From Thermoflexus sp042408815 (GTDB taxonomy: Bacteria; Chloroflexota; Anaerolineae; Thermoflexales; Thermoflexaceae), in assembly GCF_042408815.1 (NCBI RefSeq), contig NZ_JBHOQR010000025.1:62001-126000 (forward strand): DNA of 64,000 bases. Reading direction: 5' to 3'. Each line of letters opens with the position of its first letter. The stretch's first letter is position 1. Both the position numbers and the translations under genes were made by a program. Positions 25,166-33,116 of this stretch are shown here, in pieces. Below the pieces are notes generated by a model. It was not told the origin of the DNA, made no database searches, and saw only the letters and a list, made by a program, of their open reading frames with translations.

Positions 25166-25846
25166 ATGAACGTCGATCACGAAGTCTTCCAGGAGGAGCT
25201 CGCTGCTTACGCGCTGGGGGCGCTGCCGCCGGAAGAGGCGGCGGCGGTCGCCGCCCATATGGCGGGATGCCCGGCCTGTCGGGAGGCGGCCTCCCGATAT
25301 CGGGAGGCCGCCACCGCGCTGGCCTACACTGCCCCGTTGCAGTCCCCGCCTCCCCGCCTCAAGGCCCGCTTGATGGCCCGGGTGCGACAGCCCCAACGGG
25401 AAAACTGGCGGTGGCTGGGGATGGGCGTCGCGCTGGTGGTCGCCACCCTATTGCTGATCCTGGCGGCCCCTCGGATCTTCGCTCCTTCCCTTTCGGTCAC
25501 CCCCCGCGTGATTCCCTTGCAGGGCGCCGAGGCGGCCCCCGAAGCAGAAGGGTATCTCATCTTGGAGGATAGCCAGGGTCTGCTGGTCACCAGGGGGCTG
25601 GCCGTTCCCCCCGAAGGCCAGGTGTATCAGGTGTGGTTTGTGGATGCGGCGGGGCGGCGGGTCAGCGGCGGCACGTTCCGCACCCGTCCCCATCTCTACG
25701 GGGTTTACACGGTGACCGTTCCCCTCAACCTCCCGGCCTACGTCCGCATAGGGGTGACGCTGGAGCCGGAAGGGGGAAGCCCCCAGCCTACCGGCCCCCA
25801 GGCGCTCCGGGGTTCCCTTCGTTCAGGCAGCACCTGGAGTCCCTGA
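25166..25846 (+). CDS. Anti-sigma factor, RskA-type, zinc-finger
   Basis: 226 aa. The N-terminal anti-sigma domain is AAYALGALPPEEAAAVAAHM then AGCPACREAASRYREAA, with the HxxxCxxC zinc motif. One membrane helix lies at about 85-102 (LGMGVALVVATLLLILAA). The external RskA/DUF2337-like domain has LAVPPEGQVYQVWFVDAAG and GVYTVTVPLN. It sequesters the adjacent ECF sigma factor at the membrane; the signal is unknown. It begins 114 bp after the sigma gene. Confidence 0.88.
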   Translation: MNVDHEVFQEELAAYALGALPPEEAAAVAAHMAGCPACREAASRYREAATALAYTAPLQSPPPRLKARLMARVRQPQRENWRWLGMGVALVVATLLLILAAPRIFAPSLSVTPRVIPLQGAEAAPEAEGYLILEDSQGLLVTRGLAVPPEGQVYQVWFVDAAGRRVSGGTFRTRPHLYGVYTVTVPLNLPAYVRIGVTLEPEGGSPQPTGPQALRGSLRSGSTWSP

Positions 25847-25937
25847 GGGAGGGGCGAAGGATGCCTGGTGCAGCCCTTGGGGGCGCTCTGCCCCGTTGAG
25901 GCCTTCCTTAGTCTGAGCCTGATGAATAGGAGATCTC

Positions 25938-27512
25938 ATGCGAGCCGCCGATTGGATCCTGGAGAACGCCCGGATCTACACGCTAGATCCTGGGCAACCG
26001 ATGGCCGAAGCCCTCGCCGTTGCGGGAGAAGAGATCGAAGCGCTGGGCTCCACCGATGCGGTGCGCTCCTTGAAAGGCCCGCGCACCCGAGTTCTGGACC
26101 TCAAGGGCGCGGTCGTGCTCCCGGGTCTGATCGATGCCCATTTGCATCTAGAAGGCTATGCCCGTCGCCCGATGGGCGTGGATGTGGAGACGCCCACCCT
26201 AGAGGAGGCGCTGGAGCGCGTGGCCCGTCGAGCCGCTTATGCCCCGCCGGGGAGCTGGATCATCGGCCGGGGGTGGCTGCAAGAGCAATGGGGGCGGTTC
26301 CCTTCCGCCGATGACCTGGACCGAGTGGCGCCTGCGCATCCGGTGGCCCTCTGGGCTCGCAGCGGGCACGCCCTGTGGGCCAACCGGGAGGCCATGCGCC
26401 GGGCCGGCATCACCCGGGAAACCCCTGATCCCCCTGGCGGGCGGATTGCCCGGGATCCAGCGGGGGAGCCGGTGGGCCTCTTCTTCGAACGGGCGATCGA
26501 TCTGATCGCCCGGGCGATCCCGGAACCCTCCGTGGAGGAGCTCGCCGAGGCCCTCTATGAGGCGCTCCACGAGCTGGCCGCCATGGGGCTAACGGCGGTT
26601 CACAACTTCGATGGCCCTCGGTCCTTTGCGGCCCTGCAGATCCTTCGCGAGCGAGGGGATCTCCCCCTGCGGGTGGTTCAGCATCTCCCCCTGGCGATGC
26701 TGGACCAGGCCCTGGCCCTTGGCCTGCGAACCGGTTTTGGAGATCCCTGGCTGCGCATTGGGGCGGTGAAAATCTTCGCCGACGGCGCGTTGGGGCCGCG
26801 GACCGCCTGGATGTTAACGCCGTATGAAGGAGAGCCGGGAAACCTGGGTGTGGCCTTCACGCCCCCGGAGGCCATGCGGGAAGCGGCCCGGCGGGCCACG
26901 GCCGGCGGCCTGTGGCTGGCCATTCATGCCATCGGGGATCGGGCCAATCGAGAGGTCCTGGATCTCTATACAGAGCTGCGGGAGCTGGAGAGGCAGCTGG
27001 GGATCCCGCCGGAGGCCCGACGCCATCGCATCGAGCATGCGCAGCTTGTGCACCCGGATGATCTCCCACGCCTGGGCCAGCTAGGGATCATCGCCTCGAT
27101 GCAGCCCATCCACGCGATCTCCGATCGCCCCATGGCGGAGCGCTACTGGGGGAAGCGATGCGCCACTGCCTATGCCTGGCGCAGCTTGAAGGACCATGGG
27201 GCCCGGCTGGCCTTCGGCTCCGATGCCCCGGTGGAGCCGCCGAATCCATTCTGGGGACTGCACGCCGCCGTAGTCCGTGGCGGCTGGTATCCCGAGCAGG
27301 CCCTCTCCCGAACGGAGGCGCTGGAAGCGTATACCCTGGGCCCGGCCTGGGCCGCCGGGCTGGAGCGCTGGCAGGGCCGCCTGCGGCCCGGGATGTGGGC
27401 GGACCTCATCGTGCTCCCGGAGGATCCTTTCCAGATCCCCGCGGAACGGCTTCGCGCGCTGGAAGTCCTGGGCACCATGGTGGGCGGGCGCTGGGTTTAT
27501 CAGCGAATGTGA
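25938..27512 (+). CDS. Amidohydrolase family protein, YtcJ-like
   Basis: 524 aa. The metal-dependent hydrolase fold has the first His pair in VVLPGLIDAHLHLEGYARR, the barrel segment LRIGAVKIFADGALGPRTAW (with a lysine where carbamylation can occur), LWLAIHAIGDRANREVL, RRHRIEHAQLVHPDDL, and the terminal metal aspartate in LAFGSDAPVEPPNPFWGLHA. The substrate is not predictable; the YtcJ subgroup is poorly characterised. The ATG is preceded by TAGGAG at seven bases. Confidence 0.88.
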   Translation: MRAADWILENARIYTLDPGQPMAEALAVAGEEIEALGSTDAVRSLKGPRTRVLDLKGAVVLPGLIDAHLHLEGYARRPMGVDVETPTLEEALERVARRAAYAPPGSWIIGRGWLQEQWGRFPSADDLDRVAPAHPVALWARSGHALWANREAMRRAGITRETPDPPGGRIARDPAGEPVGLFFERAIDLIARAIPEPSVEELAEALYEALHELAAMGLTAVHNFDGPRSFAALQILRERGDLPLRVVQHLPLAMLDQALALGLRTGFGDPWLRIGAVKIFADGALGPRTAWMLTPYEGEPGNLGVAFTPPEAMREAARRATAGGLWLAIHAIGDRANREVLDLYTELRELERQLGIPPEARRHRIEHAQLVHPDDLPRLGQLGIIASMQPIHAISDRPMAERYWGKRCATAYAWRSLKDHGARLAFGSDAPVEPPNPFWGLHAAVVRGGWYPEQALSRTEALEAYTLGPAWAAGLERWQGRLRPGMWADLIVLPEDPFQIPAERLRALEVLGTMVGGRWVYQRM

Positions 27513-27552
27513 CCGTTCGTTATTGGCCCGGTAGGTCTGTCTCTTTTCATCT

Positions 27553-27668
27553 GGCGGCGGAACGGCGGAGAGCCGGTCTACGAGCCACGGGTCGAGGAAG
27601 CCGGAAGGGGCCGGTCATTCGTTTCACCTCGCAGGGCGAAATGGATGACTATGAGCTACCTGGAAGGA
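27553..27668 (+). repeat. Long intergenic direct repeat, copy A
   Basis: The first 62 bp (27553-27614) are identical to 32332-32393, and weaker similarity continues for about 50 bp more (GAAATGGATGACTATGAGC against GAAATAAATGACGATGAGC). It lies in the 227-bp convergent gap between the amidohydrolase and MFS genes, which has no gene. I do not recognise the element. Confidence 0.75.
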
Positions 27669-27669
27669 A

Positions 27670-27718
27670 GAATAAAACAGCGCTGGCGAACTCGATAGAT
27701 CGGCAAGCGAAGAGCGCT
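27670..27718 (-). terminator. Possible terminator of the MFS transporter gene
   Basis: On the minus strand AGCGCT pairs with AGCGCT across a 28-nt loop and is followed by GTTTTATTC (complement of 27670-27678). The stem is short, so confidence is low. Confidence 0.35.
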
Positions 27719-27739
27719 CCGGGGGCTGCCGATCACCCC

Positions 27740-28906
27740 TCAGCGAGGCATGCGAAGGAAGATGCGGAGGGCGATCAGTTCCATCCCAATGGCGAAGGCG
27801 ATGATACCTCCCCGGGAGAGATCGTAGAGTGCCCCCATGGCCGTGCTGCCCAGGAACCAGGCCAGCCCATAGATCCCGTTAAACAAGCCATATGCGGTGC
27901 CCCGTTCCTCCCGGGGCACCAGGGCGGGGATGGCCGCCCGCATGATGGTTTCCTGGGCCCCGATCACCGCTCCCCAGAGCATCACACCGGTGAACCACAG
28001 GATCGGGAAGCTCGAGAAGACCATAGGGGCCACGACGGCGCTGAAAGCCGGGATCGCTATCAGAACCCGGAGGCCGAAGCGATCATAGAGGATCCCGAAA
28101 AGCAAGCCGGCGGCCGCATCCACCAGCATGGCCGCAGCGAACAGCACCGGGATCGCCGCATCCGGCAAGAGCCTGGCCTGTTTCAGATGAAACGAGAGCA
28201 GCTGGAAGTGGACCAGCCCGGCGACGCTTAGGGCGACAAAGGCCAGATACTGCCGGAAGCGCGGATCGGTGGTCCCCTTCGGAAGGGTCTTCCCCGGATC
28301 CCCGGGGGAGGCCTCCAGTTGATGCGGGGTCGGATACAGCAGGCGAGCGGCCGTCAGGAGGCCCAGGGTGAGCAGCGCGGGGATCAGCAGCATCCCGAAG
28401 GCCAGATCATATCGCCCGGATAGCTGAAGGATCAGCGCCACCCATAGGGGGCCTCCGATGGCTCCGAGTTGATCCAGGGCTTCATGGAGGCCAAACCCTT
28501 TCCCCGGGCCGATCTCGCTAGCTGCATAGGAGAGTATGGTATCCCGGGCCGGAGTGCGGACGGCCTTTCCCAGCCGCTCGAGGAGGATCAGGAAGGCAGC
28601 GGCTGGCCAGGTGCGGGCCAGGGCCAGGAGGGGAACCGCGAGCACGCTCATCGCATATCCCGGGATGGTGAACATCCACGGCCGGCGCAGGCGATCCGCC
28701 AGGTAACCATAGAGCGGGCGCAGTCCATAGCTGATGAGCTCTCCGATGCCACTGACCATGCCGACCGCGATCCCGCTGGCTCCCAGCAAGGCCAGGTATG
28801 GTCCGAGGATGCTGCGGGCGCCCTCATAGGTCACATCGGCCATCAGGCTAACCAGCCCGAAGAACACGATCAGCCGCAGAGCATACGGACGGGTCGGAAC
28901 GGACAT
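27740..28906 (-). CDS. Major facilitator superfamily transporter
   Basis: 388 aa from ATG 28906, chosen for its GGAGG ribosome binding site and because the first membrane helix starts at once (LRLIVFFGLVSLMADVTYEG). About 11-12 hydrophobic segments follow. The conserved cytoplasmic loop after helix 2 reads GYLADRLRRPWMF. VRTPARDTILSYAASEIGPG resembles a drug- or metabolite-efflux subgroup. A second half-repeat, GILYDRFGLRVLIAIPA, is visible. The substrate is unknown. A longer frame reaching 29278 has no signal and runs into the divergent leader region. Confidence 0.88.
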   Translation of the reverse strand: MSVPTRPYALRLIVFFGLVSLMADVTYEGARSILGPYLALLGASGIAVGMVSGIGELISYGLRPLYGYLADRLRRPWMFTIPGYAMSVLAVPLLALARTWPAAAFLILLERLGKAVRTPARDTILSYAASEIGPGKGFGLHEALDQLGAIGGPLWVALILQLSGRYDLAFGMLLIPALLTLGLLTAARLLYPTPHQLEASPGDPGKTLPKGTTDPRFRQYLAFVALSVAGLVHFQLLSFHLKQARLLPDAAIPVLFAAAMLVDAAAGLLFGILYDRFGLRVLIAIPAFSAVVAPMVFSSFPILWFTGVMLWGAVIGAQETIMRAAIPALVPREERGTAYGLFNGIYGLAWFLGSTAMGALYDLSRGGIIAFAIGMELIALRIFLRMPR

Positions 28907-29086
28907 CGGCCACACCTCCAGAGCGTTTGGGGAACACCTCTCCATATAACGGCCCATATCCGGGATGGGCCCATGGATATCCGGCGGCTCCTCCCCGCCA
29001 TTATGCGGCCGCTCCCGGAACGGCGGTAGTATTTTTTCTCCGAAGGGCAGCATAAGAGGGAGCGGACCCATGGCCCGGGCCGGGAA

Positions 29087-29115
29087 TTGACGGGCGCCCG
29101 TATTCTCAGTAAAAT
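29087..29115 (+). promoter_or_regulatory. Strong promoter of the glutamate dehydrogenase leader
   Basis: TTGACG (29087-29092), a 17-bp spacer, and TAAAAT (29110-29115). This is one of the best housekeeping promoters in the window. The predicted start is near 29122. The 28907-29086 stretch upstream has no gene. Confidence 0.75.
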
Positions 29116-29121
29116 GAAAAT

Positions 29122-29235
29122 GGCTTATCTCATGATCCCTTCTTGAGCCGATGAAGCGGCGGAAAATTGTTCCCATAGTGGATCCGGATGCCATCAAACG
29201 GGGCCACCTTGCCCGAGGTGGCCCCGTTTTATTTT
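29122..29235 (+). ncRNA. Leader RNA or small RNA ending in a terminator
   Basis: A transcript of about 115 nt is defined by the promoter at 29087-29115 and the strong terminator at 29199-29235. No upstream gene on this strand needs that terminator, and the next gene is the glutamate dehydrogenase at 29373. It is either an attenuator/riboswitch leader controlling that gene or an independent small RNA. A short frame, MAYLMIPS, begins at 29120, too close to the predicted start to be sure it is a leader peptide. I do not recognise a known RNA family. Confidence 0.5.
29199..29235 (+). terminator. Strong intrinsic terminator in the dehydrogenase leader
   Basis: A perfect 11-bp stem, CGGGGCCACCT (29199-29209) with AGGTGGCCCCG (29216-29226), a six-base loop, then TTTTATTTT. 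It is located 138 bp upstream of the first glutamate dehydrogenase start. Confidence 0.88.
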
Positions 29236-29372
29236 CTGGCGGACCCCAGGGGTGGGTCGCCCTTTCCGCAACCCGCATCCTATGGAAGCGATATCCAAAG
29301 CGATCTCCTCGTGGAATCGAAGGCCCACCAGCGAACGGTTGGTTTGGTTATCCTTTTTGAGGAGCGATTGCC

Positions 29373-30641
29373 ATGGCGGTGGAACAGATCCGACAGGAGA
29401 CCTTGAATCCCTTTGAGATCGTCCAGAAGCAGCTGGACGAGGTGGCCCAGGTGATCGGCCTGGAGCCTCACATCCACGAGATGCTTCGCTGGCCCAAGCG
29501 GGAGATTCAGGTGACCTTCCCCGTGCGCATGGACGACGGGTCGATCCGGATCTTCCGGGGCTTTCGCGTGCAATATAACGACGCTCGGGGGCCCGCGAAA
29601 GGTGGCATCCGGTATCACCCCCAGGAAACCATCGATACGGTGCGGGCCCTGGCGGCGTGGATGACCTGGAAGACCGCAGTGATGGATCTGCCGCTAGGCG
29701 GGGGGAAGGGCGGCGTGGTGTGTGATCCCAAGCATCTCTCCCAGGGCGAGCTGGAGCGCATCAGCCGGGCCTACATCCGGGCCATCGCCCCCTTCATTGG
29801 GCCGGAGCGGGATGTGCCTGCGCCGGATGTCTACACCAACCCGCAGATCATGGCCTGGATGATGGACGAATACAGTGCCATCGTGGGCCACAATGCGCCC
29901 GGCGTGATCACGGGCAAGCCTCTCCCCCTGGGCGGGAGCAAAGGCCGAGAGGACGCCACCGCCCGTGGCGGCCTCTACGCCACCCGGGAGGCGGCGAAGG
30001 TGCTCGGCCTCGATTTGAACGGGGCCACTGCAGCCATCCAGGGCTATGGGAATGCCGGCCAACACGCCCACCGCTTGGGATCCGAGCTCCTGGGCCTGAA
30101 GGTGGTGGCCGTCAGCGACTCCCAGGGTGGGGTTTACAATCCGAAGGGCTTGGATTTCAACGCGTTGTCGGCCTGGAAGCGGGAGCATGGTACGGTGGTG
30201 GGCTTCCCCGGGGCGGACACCCTTACCAACGAGGAGCTGCTGGAGCTGCCGGTGACGGTGCTCATCCCCGCCGCCCTGGAGAACCAGATCACCGCGGAGA
30301 ACGCGCCCCGCATCCGGGCTCGCATTGTGGCGGAGCTGGCGAACGGCCCCACCACTCCGGAGGCCGATCACATCCTCTATGAGAATGGAGTTTATGTCAT
30401 CCCTGACTTCCTGTGCAACGCCGGCGGGGTGACCGTCTCCTATTTCGAAATGGTGCAGAACGCCTACGGCTACTACTGGAGCGAGACGGAGGTCCATCAG
30501 CGGCTGGATGAGAAGATGACGGCGGCTTTCCGCGCGGTACACGAGACCGCGCAGCGCTATCGGGTGCATAACCGATTGGGCGCTTACATCGTAGCGATCG
30601 AGCGGGTGGTCGAGGCGATGCGGTTGCGGGGCTGGGTGTGA
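29373..30641 (+). CDS. Glu/Leu/Phe/Val dehydrogenase family, archaeal-like glutamate dehydrogenase
   Basis: 422 aa. It catalyses NAD(P)-linked interconversion of glutamate and 2-oxoglutarate, if the usual family function holds. The catalytic region is GPAKGGIRYHPQET and MDLPLGGGKGGVVCDPKHLS, with the active-site lysine in GGGKGG. The nucleotide-binding domain has ATARGGLYATREAAKVLGLD and AAIQGYGNAGQHAHRLGSEL. The ATARG and GYGNAG forms resemble archaeal (Pyrococcus-type) enzymes. The ribosome binding site is GAGGAG, seven bases from the ATG. It is preceded by a leader with a terminator and followed by its own terminator and a second paralogue. Confidence 0.9.
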   Translation: MAVEQIRQETLNPFEIVQKQLDEVAQVIGLEPHIHEMLRWPKREIQVTFPVRMDDGSIRIFRGFRVQYNDARGPAKGGIRYHPQETIDTVRALAAWMTWKTAVMDLPLGGGKGGVVCDPKHLSQGELERISRAYIRAIAPFIGPERDVPAPDVYTNPQIMAWMMDEYSAIVGHNAPGVITGKPLPLGGSKGREDATARGGLYATREAAKVLGLDLNGATAAIQGYGNAGQHAHRLGSELLGLKVVAVSDSQGGVYNPKGLDFNALSAWKREHGTVVGFPGADTLTNEELLELPVTVLIPAALENQITAENAPRIRARIVAELANGPTTPEADHILYENGVYVIPDFLCNAGGVTVSYFEMVQNAYGYYWSETEVHQRLDEKMTAAFRAVHETAQRYRVHNRLGAYIVAIERVVEAMRLRGWV

Positions 30642-30683
30642 GAACCCTGGAAGAGCAGCCCCGCGGTCCTATTCGAACGGCCG

Positions 30684-30728
30684 GCAAAGGCGGCGAGCGG
30701 AAAGCCGCTGCCGCCTTTGCTTTTGTTT
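30684..30728 (+). terminator. Intrinsic terminator after the first dehydrogenase
   Basis: An 11-bp outer stem, GCAAAGGCGGC (30684-30694) with GCCGCCTTTGC (30710-30720), extended inside by AGCGG/CCGCT and followed by TTTTGTTT. It separates the two dehydrogenase genes into different transcription units. Confidence 0.88.
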
Positions 30729-30807
30729 GGATTTCCCATGAGGGCTTTGGGAGAGGATTCGCTCACCAGCCGCAAGATTTCATCCCCATTCGTTCAAAGG
30801 GGGGACT

Positions 30808-32154
30808 ATGGCGGTGGAACGCTCGGTGGAGGTTTCCTACAGCGCTTTCTACTCGCCCTCGCCGGAGGCAATTCGAAAAGGCCTCCAAGCCTGGCATGCG
30901 GCGCTGGCCCAGTTTGATAAGGCCGCCCACATCCTGGAGGCCTCGGGTCATCCCCTCAAGAGGGGGCTGATCGAGTTCCTCCGCCGCCCCAAGCGGGAGC
31001 TGATCGTCAATTTCCCCGTTCAGATGGATGACGGTTCGATTCGGATGTTCACCGGCTACCGGGTACACCACAACGCGGTGCGGGGTCCAACGAAGGGTGG
31101 CATCCGTTATCATCCGGACGTCACGCTGGAGGAGGTGCGGGCGCTGGCCATGTGGATGACCTGGAAATGCGCGCTGGTGAACATCCCCTATGGGGGGGCC
31201 AAGGGCGGCGTGGCCGTGGACCCCGCCCAGCTCTCCCCCCGGGAGCTGGAGCGCCTCACCCGGCGGTATGCCACGGAGATCAGCCTGCTGATGCATCCCG
31301 GCGGGGATGTGCCCGCCCCGGATGTGGGGACCAACCCTCAGATCATGGCCTGGATCATGGACACGTATTCCATGCACACCGGCTTCACCCAGCCGGCTGT
31401 GGTCACTGGGAAACCCCTGGAGATCGGGGGGACAATGGGCCGGGTGGAGGCCACCGGGCGTGGCGTGATGATGGTGGTGGCCGAGGCCCTGAAGGTAAAC
31501 CGGATTCCCATCGAGCAGGCCACCATTGCCATCCAGGGCTTCGGGAACGTGGGCTCCTATGCCGCCCTCACGGCTCACCAGATGGGGGCCCGGGTGGTGG
31601 CCGTCAGCGACGTCCAAGGCGGCCTCTACAATCCCAAGGGGCTGGACATCCCCAAATTGATGGATCACGTCCGCCAGCGCCGGACCGTGGTGGGGTTCCC
31701 CGAGGGGGAGCCCATCTCCAATGCGGAGCTCCTGACGCTGAAGGTGGATGTGCTCATCCCTGCCGCCCTGGAGAACCAGATCACGGCGGAGAACGCTCCT
31801 TTCATCCAGGCGCGCATCCTGGCGGAGGGGGCCAACGGGCCCACCACGCCGGAGGCCGACGAGATCCTGATCGAGAAGGGCGTGTTCCTCATCCCAGACA
31901 TTTTGTGCAATGCGGGCGGGGTGATCGTCTCGTATTTCGAGTGGGTGCAGGATCTACAGTCGTTTTTCTGGACGGAGGAGGAGATCAACAGCCGTATGGA
32001 GCGGATCCTGAAGCGTGCCTTCTATGAGGTGCTGGCGAAGGAGGAGGAGCTGCGCCGCCATGGCCTGAAGGCGGGGGACTATCGCACGGCTGCCCAGGCG
32101 CTGGCGATCTGGCGCGTCGCTCAGGCGACGCTGATTCGGGGCATTTACCCGTAG
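30808..32154 (+). CDS. Glu/Leu/Phe/Val dehydrogenase family, second paralogue
   Basis: 448 aa. The active-site segment has the more canonical form NIPYGGAKGGVAVDPAQLS, preceded by GPTKGGIRYHPDVTLEEV. The nucleotide-binding domain has VEATGRGVMMVVAEALKVNR and AIQGFGNVGSYAALTAHQMG. It has an N-terminal extension of about 30 residues relative to the first copy. The two are clearly homologous along their length but diverged. In some thermophiles two such subunits form a hetero-oligomer; that is only a possibility here. The substrate (glutamate or another amino acid) is not fixed by sequence. Confidence 0.9.
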   Translation: MAVERSVEVSYSAFYSPSPEAIRKGLQAWHAALAQFDKAAHILEASGHPLKRGLIEFLRRPKRELIVNFPVQMDDGSIRMFTGYRVHHNAVRGPTKGGIRYHPDVTLEEVRALAMWMTWKCALVNIPYGGAKGGVAVDPAQLSPRELERLTRRYATEISLLMHPGGDVPAPDVGTNPQIMAWIMDTYSMHTGFTQPAVVTGKPLEIGGTMGRVEATGRGVMMVVAEALKVNRIPIEQATIAIQGFGNVGSYAALTAHQMGARVVAVSDVQGGLYNPKGLDIPKLMDHVRQRRTVVGFPEGEPISNAELLTLKVDVLIPAALENQITAENAPFIQARILAEGANGPTTPEADEILIEKGVFLIPDILCNAGGVIVSYFEWVQDLQSFFWTEEEINSRMERILKRAFYEVLAKEEELRRHGLKAGDYRTAAQALAIWRVAQATLIRGIYP

Positions 32155-32229
32155 GGGGGCCTCTTCCCTGGGGGTCTGAGGGGCTTGGCGGCTCCCTGGA
32201 GGCAACCCCTCGGGCCCTCCCCCATGGGG

Positions 32230-32258
32230 GTGACAGCAGTTAGCGATTTTGTTATCGT
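32230..32258 (+). promoter_or_regulatory. Promoter of the DUF123 gene
   Basis: GTGACA (32230-32235), 17-bp spacer, TATCGT (32253-32258) preceded by TGT as an extended -10. The predicted start near 32265 gives a 230-nt leader containing repeat copy B. Confidence 0.5.
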
Positions 32259-32331
32259 ACATTACGGGCGGGCCCACCTGACGGGCCCTACCGGGGGTTC
32301 CCCGGGAAGGGACGCCTGTGGAGATCCCTCC

Positions 32332-32444
32332 GGCGGCGGAACGGCGGAGAGCCGGTCTACGAGCCACGGGTCGAGGAAGCCGGAAGGGGCCGGGCATTCG
32401 GTTCCCCCTGTTGGGGGAAATAAATGACGATGAGCCATGGAACG
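32332..32444 (+). repeat. Long intergenic direct repeat, copy B
   Basis: 62 bp identical to 27553-27614 and further partial similarity to about 32444. This copy carries a small CCCCC-TGTT-GGGGG hairpin (32404-32417) that copy A lacks. Both copies are in the same orientation and are intergenic. Confidence 0.75.
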
Positions 32445-32494
32445 GTTCCTCACGGATAGGGCAACCCGGAGCCCACCAGGAGGAAAGGTTCAAG

Positions 32495-32917
32495 ATGTCC
32501 GGAGAGCCGGCCGGGGTTTACGTGTTGTGGCTGGAAGTATTGGGGGAGGTCCAAATCCGCCATCGCTTGGGGTGCTGGCGTCTGAACGGCAGCTATGCCT
32601 ATGTGGGCTCGGCGCAGGGCCCGGGCGGGCTCCGGCGGCTGCAGCGCCATCGGGAGGTGGCCGAGGGCCGGAACGCCACCCGTCGCTGGCATATCGATTT
32701 CCTACTGGCCGCCGGCATATGGCGCGGGGCGTTCGTGATGGAGACCGAAGATCCCCACCTGGAATGCCGGCTGGCCCGCGCGCTGGCGCAGCGGTTGCCC
32801 CCCGCGATCCCCCGGTTCGGCAGCAGCGATTGCCGCTGCCCTACTCACCTCTTCGCGATCCCCGATGTCCCTGGGTTCCACTCATTGATGTTCGAGCTGG
32901 GACTGCATCCGGTTTAA
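32495..32917 (+). CDS. DUF123 (GIY-YIG-like) protein
   Basis: 140 aa from ATG 32495 with AGGAGGAAAGG upstream. It shows the DUF123 pattern: GVYVLWLEV, GSYAYVGSAQGPGGLRRLQR (corresponding to the YVGSA of GIY-YIG folds), RRWHIDFLLAAG, and the cysteine pair in FGSSDCRCPTHLFAI. DUF123 domains occur alone or fused to endonuclease III; the biochemical activity is not established. Confidence 0.88.
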   Translation: MSGEPAGVYVLWLEVLGEVQIRHRLGCWRLNGSYAYVGSAQGPGGLRRLQRHREVAEGRNATRRWHIDFLLAAGIWRGAFVMETEDPHLECRLARALAQRLPPAIPRFGSSDCRCPTHLFAIPDVPGFHSLMFELGLHPV

Positions 32918-33116
32918 TCCGAAGTTCCGCCGCCCGCCTTTTCCAGAAAGTTTCCAGGACCGAGGGGCCGAAAAGGCACCCTGGCCCCAAATGCGTTTTC
33001 CCCTTTCCCCGGAACCCGGAGGGCCCGGGATGGGTGGTCCGGGAAGATCGCTGGCCATGGGGTTCGCCGATAATTATGGGAGCGAGTGGGGATCCTCACC
33101 CTCGGGAAGGAGAGCT

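Larger units (their letters stand above)
32155..32494. other. Intergenic region with promoter and repeat copy B
   Basis: This 340-bp gap contains no gene. It holds the promoter at 32230-32258 and the second copy of the 62-bp repeat (32332 onward), so the repeat would lie in the 5' leader of the DUF123 transcript. Confidence 0.6.
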
